Both the position numbers and the translations under genes were made by a program. This document shows, piece after piece, positions 31,804 to 39,395 of a stretch of 46,252 nucleotides of DNA. The stretch lies in assembly GCA_016283945.1 (NCBI GenBank), contig JAEENW010000084.1, positions 1 to 46,252 of the forward strand, in the 5' to 3' direction. The stretch is from Bacillota bacterium (GTDB taxonomy: Bacteria; Bacillota; Clostridia; Peptostreptococcales; Anaerovoracaceae). The notes under the pieces were generated by a model. The model was given only the letters and a program-made list of their open reading frames with translations, searched no databases and was not told where the DNA came from. Within the stretch, counting starts at the first letter, position 1; each line of letters opens with the position of its first letter.

Positions 31804-32943
31804 TCACTTTCCCTCATCCGGCTTGATCATGTCGTCGCCCCACTCGAAGCCCTTTATGAGCTCGCGCTTGGTGTTGAGCCTGTGCGCGGCGTAGAGCTGG
31901 GTGGTGGTGACGTTGTCGTGATCGAGCAGCTCCTGAACGTCGTAGACCGAGTTGCCGCGGCCGATGAGGCTGGTGGCGGCGGTAGCTCTGAGCTTGTGCG
32001 GACTGTAGCCGCGGTCTCTCGAGGTCCCGAGCGATATAGAAGTGTATTTCTTGACTATCTGCCTGAGCTGCCTGTCCGTGAGGCGCGTGCCCCTAAGGCT
32101 CAGCAGCAGCGCGTCCCTGCTCTCCGGCGGGAGCTCTTCCTCGGGCGCGCGCTCGAGGCTCACGTATTCCGAGAAGGCCTCGCTTATGGTGCGGTTGACG
32201 GGCATGATGGATTCCTTGCCTCTCTTGCGGTAGATCTTGAACTCGCCGCGCTCGAAGTTGAAGGAGCTCACGTTGAGCTGCTGAAGCTCCGAGAGCCTGA
32301 GCCCGTAGGTCAGAAGCAGCAACAGTATGAGCTTGTCCCTGAGCTTGGTCTTCTCCCAGTAGTCCTTCTCGTGCTCAGTAAGCCCGTCGCCGGTGACCAC
32401 GGCGTCGAGCATGCGCATGACCTCGTCGTCCTGCAGGGCCTTGATCTCCCTTTCGCCGGGCTTGGGCAGCCTTATGGGATCGAAGCCGTCGGTAATGTTG
32501 GAGCTTATGACCCCGTCCCTGTAGAGGAACTTGAACATGACCGAGAGCGAGGACTTCTTGCGGCTCAGCGAGGCGTTGCTGTTCTCGTAGACCGTCTCTA
32601 TGCCGTCCTCGTCCTTCACCGAGTAATGCCTGCAGTAATCGATGAAGTAGTTGACATCGCGGGCCTTCAGGGCGTCTATGTCCTCAGCCCTGATCTCCTT
32701 TATATCCTTCCTATCGGAGCCGAGCGGGGTCTCCGAGAGCAGATACGAGAAGAAGAAGCGTATGTCCCTCAGGTACGAGAGCCTCGTGAGAGGCAGCGAG
32801 TTGCCGTTTAAGTAGACATAAAATCCTTTCAGAAAACCCGGCAGCTGTTCCTGCAGCTTCCGGTATTCGTCCAGGACCTTCGCCTCTCTCTCGACTACGT
32901 TGTCCGGCTTATCTGTCTTGTTCTGGATCTTCAGCTGAGGCAT
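31804..32943 (-). CDS. Tyrosine recombinase (XerC/XerD-like)
   Basis: This 380-residue tyrosine recombinase has an N-terminal SAM-like core-binding domain (about 30-160) and a complete catalytic domain. Arg216 lies in YGLRLSEL and a beta-hairpin lysine is around 240-243. His316 and Arg319 are in SPHKLRAT, His342 is in LLDHDNV, and the nucleophile Tyr351 is in TTTQLYA. It is slightly longer than XerC/XerD (about 300) because of an extra N-terminal stretch and an insertion near residues 110-125. The start at 32943 overlaps the 3' end of miaA by 35 bases. It lies in a housekeeping operon with no attachment site, excisionase or phage genes nearby, so a chromosomal Xer-type role is likelier than a phage integrase. 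A close AGGAG supports this start; ATG 32973 is the alternative. Confidence 0.88.
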   Translation of the reverse strand: MPQLKIQNKTDKPDNVVEREAKVLDEYRKLQEQLPGFLKGFYVYLNGNSLPLTRLSYLRDIRFFFSYLLSETPLGSDRKDIKEIRAEDIDALKARDVNYFIDYCRHYSVKDEDGIETVYENSNASLSRKKSSLSVMFKFLYRDGVISSNITDGFDPIRLPKPGEREIKALQDDEVMRMLDAVVTGDGLTEHEKDYWEKTKLRDKLILLLLLTYGLRLSELQQLNVSSFNFERGEFKIYRKRGKESIMPVNRTISEAFSEYVSLERAPEEELPPESRDALLLSLRGTRLTDRQLRQIVKKYTSISLGTSRDRGYSPHKLRATAATSLIGRGNSVYDVQELLDHDNVTTTQLYAAHRLNTKRELIKGFEWGDDMIKPDEGK

Positions 32944-33847
32944 ATCTCCTGATCTCCCCGTATGTATCCTCATCGAATCCGCTGCCGCGCAGCGTGAACC
33001 ATCTCATGCCCTCTATTCGCCTGAGCCAGGTGTACTGCCGCTTGGCGAGGTGCCTGGTGTTGAGCTTGATCTGCTCCGCGGCGTCCGACGCGGGACGCCC
33101 CTCCCTGAGGCAGGCGATGACCTCCTTGTAGCCTATGCCCTTCATGGAGATCTCGTCCCCGCTGAGGCCCATGTCCAGGAGACATCTGACCTCGTCCTCG
33201 AGGCCGGCTTCGAGCATGAGCTCGACCCTGCGGTCGCAGCGGCTGTATAGCTCCTCCCTGTCCCGCGTGAGCCCTATGAGCACCGGCTCATAGGAAGCCG
33301 ACGGCCTGAAGCTCTCGCTGAATGGGCGGAGGCGCCCCTCGCCCTTCTCGAGCCTCTCGACAGCCCTCAGGACGCGCTTGACGTTGTTAGGATGTATCTG
33401 CGCGGCCGCCCCGGGATCTAGCCCGGCGAGCCTCGCATGCAGGGCTTCGGCGCTTCCGCAGCGCTCGAGCAGCTCCCTGCGGTACTCCTCGTCCCCCTCC
33501 GGAGATGAGAAGTCCATGTCGTAGATGACGCTGTTGATGTAGAGCCCCGTGCCGCCGCAGAGTATGGGAAGCCTGCCGCGCGAACTGACCTCGGCTATGC
33601 GCTCCCTCGCCAGCGCGCTGTAATCGGCCGCGCTGAAGCTGCGCCTCGGGTCGATCTCGCCTATGAGGTGATGCCTCACGGCGGCGAGCTCCTCCGCGGA
33701 GGGCTTGGCGCTCCCTATGTCCATGTGCTCGTAGATCTGCATGGAATCGGCGGAGATTATCTCGCCGCCCAGGTCCCGCGCGAGCCTTATGGAGTATTCG
33801 GTCTTCCCGACGGCGGTCGGTCCCGCTATGACTATGAGCCTGATCAT
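32909..33847 (-). CDS. miaA: tRNA dimethylallyltransferase
   Basis: MiaA (312 residues) transfers a dimethylallyl group to N6 of adenosine 37 in tRNAs that read UNN codons. The P-loop GPTAVGKT is at residues 9-16, followed by ISADSMQIYEHMDIGSAKPS, which contacts substrate. CGGTGLYINSVIYDM, and KGIGYKEVIACL near residue 240, are also characteristic. The length is typical. ATG 33847 overlaps the mutL stop by four bases (ATGA), and the gene's own 3' end overlaps the recombinase. The mutS-mutL-miaA order is widely conserved in Firmicutes. The C-terminal tail after RWFTLRG is variable in the family. Confidence 0.96.
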   Translation of the reverse strand: MIRLIVIAGPTAVGKTEYSIRLARDLGGEIISADSMQIYEHMDIGSAKPSAEELAAVRHHLIGEIDPRRSFSAADYSALARERIAEVSSRGRLPILCGGTGLYINSVIYDMDFSSPEGDEEYRRELLERCGSAEALHARLAGLDPGAAAQIHPNNVKRVLRAVERLEKGEGRLRPFSESFRPSASYEPVLIGLTRDREELYSRCDRRVELMLEAGLEDEVRCLLDMGLSGDEISMKGIGYKEVIACLREGRPASDAAEQIKLNTRHLAKRQYTWLRRIEGMRWFTLRGSGFDEDTYGEIRRYASAEDPEQDR

Positions 33848-35697
33848 CTTCTCTTGAAGAGCCTTTCGAACTCGTAGCGCGAGAAGCGCAGCATGGTCGG
33901 CCTGCCGTGCGGGCAGGACATCGGGTTCTCGCAGCGGTCGAGGTCCGCGAGCAGAGCCCTGACCTCGCCTTCGCTTATCCTGTCGCCGCCCTTGACGGCG
34001 GCCTTGCAGGAGTTGGATACGATCTCGTCCCTCTTGAGCTCGAAGTTCCTGAGCTCTGAGACGTCGCTGTCGAAGAGCTCCGCGAGGAAGCTCTCGGCCT
34101 CGGAGAGATCCATGCACGAGGGAACGGCCCTGAGCAGCAGCTCGCCGGGCCCGAAATCCTCCAGCTCGAAGCCCATCTCCGAGAGCTGAGGCATGGCAGC
34201 CTCGAGAGCCTGCTTGACGGCCGCTCCGGGGCTCAGAAGCTCGGGAGCGAGCAGGATCTGCGACCCGCTCTCGGCGCCGGAAAAGCGCCTGGTGAGCTTC
34301 TCGTAGAGCACTCTCTCGTGCGCCGCGTGCTGGTCTATGAAGTACAGGAAGGAGTCGTCCTTCGCTATGATGTAGGTGCTGAATACTATGTCCACGGTCT
34401 CGAGGGACGAGAAGCTGAAGCGCTCTTCGCCGTCCGCGCCGTATGCCCCTATCTCCTCCTGGATCTCGACCACGTGGGCCTCGCTTCCGGAGGATCTGCT
34501 GCTCTCGCGCAGCCGGGCGAGCTCGCCGAGCGCGTCCGCGCGCGAGGGAAGGCTCACAGCGGGGATATAGGTAGCGGCGCCCGTCCCTGCGGAAGAGGCT
34601 GGTGCTGAAGCACCGGCAGCGTCCAGGACGGAGCCGGCTTCCGCGCCGGATACCGCGGGATCCGCCCCGCTTCCGAGCTCCTCATCCCTGACCGCGAGCG
34701 CGGCGGGATCCATCAGAGCCGACCTCACCGCGAGTATGACGGCGTCCCTTAAGGGCTGCTCGTCGAAGAAGCGTATCTCAGTCTTGCTGGGGTGTATGTT
34801 CACGTCGACGCTCTCAGGCGGGACGCTTATGAACAGGAAGGCCGCGGGGTATCTCCCCTCGAACATCTTGTCCCTGTAGGCGTAGTCTAGAGCGCCTTCT
34901 ATGAGCCTGCTCCTGATGAGCCTGCCGTTGACGAAGAAGATCTGGTAGCGGCGGCTCGTGCGCCCGCTCAGGGGGTCGCTGACGAAGCCGCTCACGCGGA
35001 TCCCGCCCTCGCTCCTGTCCACGGGGAGCAGGCTGTCGGAGACCGCCCTGCTGTAGACCGTGAGTATGGCCTGGCGCAGGTCGCCCTTACCGGTGGTGGA
35101 GAAGAGTATGGTGCCGTTGGAGATGAGCCTCACCCTTATCGAGGGATAGGCTATCGCGAGCTTGGAGACGAAGTCGGTGATGAGCGAGGTCTCCGCGTTG
35201 TCCGCCCTGAGGAACTTGCGCCTCGCGGGCAGGTTGTAGAAGAGGTCGCGTACTATGACGGTGGTGCCGTTCTCGCAGGCGGCGTCGTAGGGCTCGCTCT
35301 CGGCGCCTCCCTCGACCCTGATCCCCGCGCCGCGGCTCTGGGCAGTCGGCTTGGAGACTATCTCGAGAGCCGATACCGCGCCTATGCTGGCGAGCGCCTC
35401 GCCCCTGAAGCCGAGGGTCTCTATGCTCGAGAGGTCCTCCTCGGTGTAGATCTTTGAGCTGGCGTAGCGCCTGACAGCCAGGGCGAGCTGGTCCTTGGGT
35501 ATTCCCTTTCCGTTGTCGGATACCCTGATGTACTCCTTGCCGCCCCTGGATATCTCGACCGTTATGAAGCTCGCTCCCGCGTCGACCGCGTTCTCCGCGA
35601 GCTCCTTGACTATCGAAAGAGGCCTCTCGACGACCTCTCCGGCGGCTATCTTATCGGCTATATCCTTCGGAAGCTGCCTTATCTTCTCGTAGGTCAT
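33844..35697 (-). CDS. mutL: DNA mismatch repair protein MutL (endonuclease type)
   Basis: This 617-residue MutL has an N-terminal GHKL ATPase with the usual IAAGEVVERPLSIVKELAEN, DNGKGI and TLGFRGEALASI motifs. After a low-complexity Ala/Ser linker (about 345-400), the C-terminal dimerisation domain carries the endonuclease motif DQHAAHERVLYE (near residue 454) and a late CPHGRPT motif (about 593-599). It is therefore the nicking form found in bacteria that lack MutH. The start overlaps the mutS stop by four bases. It acts with the adjacent MutS to direct excision of mismatches. Confidence 0.97.
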   Translation of the reverse strand: MTYEKIRQLPKDIADKIAAGEVVERPLSIVKELAENAVDAGASFITVEISRGGKEYIRVSDNGKGIPKDQLALAVRRYASSKIYTEEDLSSIETLGFRGEALASIGAVSALEIVSKPTAQSRGAGIRVEGGAESEPYDAACENGTTVIVRDLFYNLPARRKFLRADNAETSLITDFVSKLAIAYPSIRVRLISNGTILFSTTGKGDLRQAILTVYSRAVSDSLLPVDRSEGGIRVSGFVSDPLSGRTSRRYQIFFVNGRLIRSRLIEGALDYAYRDKMFEGRYPAAFLFISVPPESVDVNIHPSKTEIRFFDEQPLRDAVILAVRSALMDPAALAVRDEELGSGADPAVSGAEAGSVLDAAGASAPASSAGTGAATYIPAVSLPSRADALGELARLRESSRSSGSEAHVVEIQEEIGAYGADGEERFSFSSLETVDIVFSTYIIAKDDSFLYFIDQHAAHERVLYEKLTRRFSGAESGSQILLAPELLSPGAAVKQALEAAMPQLSEMGFELEDFGPGELLLRAVPSCMDLSEAESFLAELFDSDVSELRNFELKRDEIVSNSCKAAVKGGDRISEGEVRALLADLDRCENPMSCPHGRPTMLRFSRYEFERLFKRR

Positions 35698-38384
35698 CTG
35701 TCGGCCTCCTCCTTGAGCTCCTCGATCAGCCTTATGGCCATCGACGGCGTGATCTCCATGAGGTCTATTGAGCGTATCTTCTCAATGAGCGCGCTGCCCC
35801 GGTCGGTTATGAAGCTGAGCTGCACGCCGTCCGCGGGCTCCGCTTCTGGAGACTCACCGGGCGACGTCCGGCCCTTCGCGGGCGAAAGCGCGGTCTCCCG
35901 GACGGACGCGTATCCTCCGTCCAGGCTCTCCTCGACGGCCGCGGCGGCTCCGGCGCCGTCCTCCAGCGCGGCGAGCTTCTCCTCGGCGTCCTCGAGCAGC
36001 TTCCTGGGCACTCCGGCGAGCCTGGCGACGTGTATGCCGTAGCTGCGGCTCGCGCTGCCCTCGACTATCTTGTGCAGGAACAGTATGTTGCCGTTCTCCT
36101 CCGAGACCTCTACGTTGAGGTTCCTCACGCCGGGGACCCTTCCCGCCAGCGCGGTGAGCTCGTGGTAGTGGGTCGCGAAGAGCGTCCTGGCCATGAGCGC
36201 GGGATCCGTGAGGAAGTCGACCGCGGCCCAGGCTATGGAGAGACCGTCGTAGGTGCTCGTTCCCCTTCCTATCTCGTCGAGTATGACGAGGCTCCTCGGG
36301 GAGGCGGTGTTCAGTATGTAGGCGAGCTCGGACATCTCGACGAAGAAGGTCGACTGGCCCATTGCCAGGTTGTCCGAGGCTCCTATCCTCGTGTATATGC
36401 GGTCGCAGACGCCTATGACGGCACTGTCGGCGGGCACGAAGCTCCCTGCCTGGGCCATCAGCACGGTCAGCGCGACCTGGCGCATGTAGGTGGATTTGCC
36501 CGACATGTTAGGGCCGGTGATCAGCAGCATCGAGGCGTCCTTCCTGTTGAGGTAGACGTCGTTCGAGACGTAGATCCCGTCCCTTATGGTGTTCTCTATG
36601 ACCGGATGGCGGCCCCTGATGATGACTATCTCGTCCCCGTCCGTCATCTCGGGCCTGACGTAGCCGTACCTCACGGCGCACTCCGCGAAGCTCACGAGCA
36701 CGTCGCAGGAGGCGACGGCGGCTGAGCTCCTCTTGATGGAGCTGATGTGGTCGACCGCCCTGAGCCTGAGCTCGCTGAAGATCCTGTACTCGAGGTCGTT
36801 GATCTTCAGCCTCGCGTTCATCACGAGGTCCTCCTTCTCCTTGAGCTCGGAGGTGATGAAGCGCTCGGCGTTCACGAGGGTCTGCTTGCGTATGTAATCC
36901 TCAGGGACCTGGTCCCTGGAGGAATTGGGCACCTCGATCGAGTAGCCGAAGACCTTGTTGTAGCGGACCTTGAGGCCCTTGATCCCGGTCCTGGCGCGCT
37001 CCGAGGCCTCGAGGCCGGATATCCACTCCCTCGCCTCGCGGCTGCCCTCGGTGAGGGCGTCGAGCTCTTCGCTGTAGCCGGGCATGATCATGCCGCCCTC
37101 CCTCACGGAGAAGGGGGCGTCCTCGCTCACCGCGGCGGATATCTCCCCGTAGAGCTCCGTCAGCGGATCGATCTCGGCGCTCAGGGAGCTGAGCAGCGGG
37201 TCGTCCGCGTCGAGCAGCCTGGACTTGATGTCGGGCAGGCAGGCGAGGCTCTGCTTAAGCGCCAGCAGGTCGCGGGCGTTGGCCGTTCCGAGGGAGATCC
37301 TCCCGCACAGCCTCTCGAGGTCGTAAACGGCCTTCAGAGAGCTTTTCAGGTCGTTTCTGAGAAGTATATCGTCCGCGAGCTTTTCGACGCTCATATGGCG
37401 TTTTTTGATCTCGGAGAGCTCCGTGAGCGGAGCGGTGAGCCACTGCTTGAGCCTGCGGCTCCCCATGGCGGTCCCGCAGAGGTCGAGGAGCCCGAAGAGC
37501 GAGCCCTGGGTCCTCCTCTCGAAGAGGGTCTCGGTTATCTCGAGGTTCCTTATGGTCGAGCGGTCGAGGCTCATGGCGGAGCCCGTCTCGCGTATGTCGA
37601 GCTTCTCCAGATGGAGCACGTCCTGCTTCTGGGTCTCCTTCAGATAGCCGAGGAGAGCGCCGACACTGTGGAAGAGCTCCGGCCTGTCGAGCCTCGAGAG
37701 CCCCACGGAAGCGGGCTCAGAGGTCGAGAAGTGCTCCTCTATCCTGTCGGCGCAGGCCTCGTCGGAGAATATCCTCCCCGCGGGGTCGGAGATGTAGAGG
37801 TCGCCGCCCTGATCCGCGAGCTCCCAGATATAGGGAGCCTCCTCGGGGCCGCGGTTTATTATCAGCTCGCGCGGGTCTATCGCGGCGAGCTGTCCGAGCA
37901 GCTTTCCCTGAAGCGAGCTTCCGGAGAGGCTCACGGCGGCGAATTCACCTGTGGATATGTCCGCCCAGGCGAGGCCGGCCCTGTCCTCGTCCAGCCACAC
38001 GGAGGCGAGGAAGTTGTTCTTCTTCTCGTCGAGCATGTTCTGGCTGATGACGGTGCCCGGGGTGATGATCCTTATGACCTCGCGGGCGACTATGCCCTTG
38101 GCGGTCGCCGGATCCTCCATCTGCTCGGCGACCGCGACCTTGTGGCCGTGCGCGAGCAGCCTCGCGATATAGACCTCGACGGAGTGGTACGGGACCCCGC
38201 ACATCGGGGACTTCTCGTTGTCGCCGCAGCCCTTGGAGGTCAGGACCACGTCCATGTCCCTGGCCGCGACGACCGCGTCGTCGAAGTACATCTCGTAAAA
38301 ATCGCCCACCCTAAAGAAAAGAAGGCAGTCCTGATACTGCTTCTTCATCTCCAAGTATTGAACGATCATCGGTGTGTAAGCCAT
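35694..38384 (-). CDS. mutS: DNA mismatch repair protein MutS
   Basis: This 896-residue MutS starts at MAYTPMIVQYLEMKKQY. The mismatch-recognition motif GDFYEMYFDDA follows near residue 25. The C-terminal ATPase has the Walker A GPNMSGKST (about residues 623-631), a Walker B ending in LVILDEIGRGTSTYDG and the downstream ATHYHEL. A short helix-turn-helix-like tail at the end is preceded by an Ala/Glu-rich insertion. ATG 38384 is one base after the tlyA stop, with AAAGG about ten bases upstream. A longer open frame upstream is the out-of-frame reading of tlyA. Mutator status cannot be judged, but all key motifs are intact. Confidence 0.97.
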   Translation of the reverse strand: MAYTPMIVQYLEMKKQYQDCLLFFRVGDFYEMYFDDAVVAARDMDVVLTSKGCGDNEKSPMCGVPYHSVEVYIARLLAHGHKVAVAEQMEDPATAKGIVAREVIRIITPGTVISQNMLDEKKNNFLASVWLDEDRAGLAWADISTGEFAAVSLSGSSLQGKLLGQLAAIDPRELIINRGPEEAPYIWELADQGGDLYISDPAGRIFSDEACADRIEEHFSTSEPASVGLSRLDRPELFHSVGALLGYLKETQKQDVLHLEKLDIRETGSAMSLDRSTIRNLEITETLFERRTQGSLFGLLDLCGTAMGSRRLKQWLTAPLTELSEIKKRHMSVEKLADDILLRNDLKSSLKAVYDLERLCGRISLGTANARDLLALKQSLACLPDIKSRLLDADDPLLSSLSAEIDPLTELYGEISAAVSEDAPFSVREGGMIMPGYSEELDALTEGSREAREWISGLEASERARTGIKGLKVRYNKVFGYSIEVPNSSRDQVPEDYIRKQTLVNAERFITSELKEKEDLVMNARLKINDLEYRIFSELRLRAVDHISSIKRSSAAVASCDVLVSFAECAVRYGYVRPEMTDGDEIVIIRGRHPVIENTIRDGIYVSNDVYLNRKDASMLLITGPNMSGKSTYMRQVALTVLMAQAGSFVPADSAVIGVCDRIYTRIGASDNLAMGQSTFFVEMSELAYILNTASPRSLVILDEIGRGTSTYDGLSIAWAAVDFLTDPALMARTLFATHYHELTALAGRVPGVRNLNVEVSEENGNILFLHKIVEGSASRSYGIHVARLAGVPRKLLEDAEEKLAALEDGAGAAAAVEESLDGGYASVRETALSPAKGRTSPGESPEAEPADGVQLSFITDRGSALIEKIRSIDLMEITPSMAIRLIEELKEEADR

Positions 38385-38385
38385 C

Positions 38386-39288
38386 TTAAGCTTGCCTTTC
38401 GTCAAGAGCCGCGTGGGCCTCGCTGACTGCCTTACGGGCCATATCTTCGAGGCTGAGATTCGAGGCGTCCGCGCACCCGCGAGCACCCGCGGCTTCGTCA
38501 GCGCCCGAGCGCGGGCTCCCGCCCTCGGGCGCTTCCTCGAGGGAGCCCGCCTCCCCAGGCTCCTTCTCCAGGAACGCGAGGAACTCTATATTGCCCTTCC
38601 CTCCCTTTACAGGAGAGTAACTTAAATCTTTTACTGTAAATCCGTTCTCCGCGGCGTATCCGAAGACCCTGAGTATGACCTCGAGGTGAACGGCCGGATC
38701 TCTGACGATGCCGTTCTTCCCGACCTGCTCCCTGCCCGCCTCGAACTGCGGCTTGATGAGGCAGACCATGCCGCCTCCGTCCCTCAGCAGCAGCCACGCC
38801 GGCGGGAGTATGTGCTTCAGGGAGATGAAGGATACGTCCGTGCACGCGAAATACACGCGCTCAGGAATCAGGCTCCCGTCCGCGTAGCGGAAGTTGGTCT
38901 TCTCCATGCAGACGACCCTGGGGTCGCTGCGGAGCTTCCAGTCGAGCTGGTTCGTGCCTACGTCCACGGCGTAGACCCTCGCAGCCCCTCTCTGCAGCAT
39001 GCAGTCCGTGAAGCCGCCGGTGGAGGCGCCTATGTCGAGGCAGCTCATGCCGCTCACGTCTATGCCGAAGACATCCAGAGCCTTCTCCAGCTTGAAGCCG
39101 CCCCTGCTTACGTAGGGACAGTCGCTGCCGCGGACCTCGATCTCCTCGTCTCCGGTGACCTGCGTCCCGGCCTTGTCGGCGATCTGCCCGTCCATATACA
39201 CGAGGCCTGCCATTATGGCCGCCTGAGCCTTTTGCCTCGAGGGGAAATCGCCCCTCTCGGTGAGAAAAACGTCGAGTCTGATCTTCAA
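38386..39288 (-). CDS. tlyA: TlyA family rRNA (cytidine-2'-O)-methyltransferase
   Basis: This 300-residue protein has an N-terminal S4 RNA-binding domain (about 1-60; IRLDVFLTERGDFPSRQKAQ) and an FtsJ-like SAM methyltransferase domain, with LDIGASTGGFTDCML at about 84-98 and LIKPQFEAGRE further on. TlyA of mycobacteria 2'-O-methylates 16S and 23S rRNA and affects capreomycin sensitivity. The last 50 residues are a low-complexity Ala/Gly/Glu tail not usual in the family. The start codon is TTG at 39288-39286, preceded by GGAG at four bases and by a strong leader hairpin. It follows dxs, as in Bacillus and many Clostridia, but the usual argR-recN pair does not come next. Confidence 0.94.
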   Translation of the reverse strand: MKIRLDVFLTERGDFPSRQKAQAAIMAGLVYMDGQIADKAGTQVTGDEEIEVRGSDCPYVSRGGFKLEKALDVFGIDVSGMSCLDIGASTGGFTDCMLQRGAARVYAVDVGTNQLDWKLRSDPRVVCMEKTNFRYADGSLIPERVYFACTDVSFISLKHILPPAWLLLRDGGGMVCLIKPQFEAGREQVGKNGIVRDPAVHLEVILRVFGYAAENGFTVKDLSYSPVKGGKGNIEFLAFLEKEPGEAGSLEEAPEGGSPRSGADEAAGARGCADASNLSLEDMARKAVSEAHAALDERQA

Positions 39289-39297
39289 TGCGCTCCG

Positions 39298-39319
39298 CGG
39301 AGGGAGCTCCTTCCCTCCG
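39298..39319 (-). promoter_or_regulatory. Leader hairpin just before the tlyA TTG start
   Basis: On the minus strand CGGAGGGA (39319-39312) pairs perfectly with TCCCTCCG (39305-39298) around a six-base loop that contains AGGAG. No T run follows, so it is unlikely to be a terminator. It could influence translation of tlyA. Confidence 0.5.
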
Positions 39320-39322
39320 ATA

Positions 39323-39350
39323 TATTCCTAAAATATCATATTTTCGGTAT
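39323..39350. promoter_or_regulatory. Imperfect palindrome, copy 2 of a recurring element
   Basis: The arms TATTCCTAAAAT and ATTTTCGGTAT are the same as in the element at 26342-26370, here with centre ATCAT. The element lies between dxs and tlyA. Its AT-richness stands out against the GC-rich surroundings. Confidence 0.5.
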
Positions 39351-39395
39351 TCTTAAAAGGGCTTTTCACGCGGCAACGGAGCCGGACGGGACCGC

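Noticed and set aside
31804..32943. Tyrosine recombinase as evidence of an integrated mobile element
   Set aside because: It is embedded by overlap in the miaA operon, with no attachment repeats, excisionase, phage or conjugation genes around it and no shift in composition.
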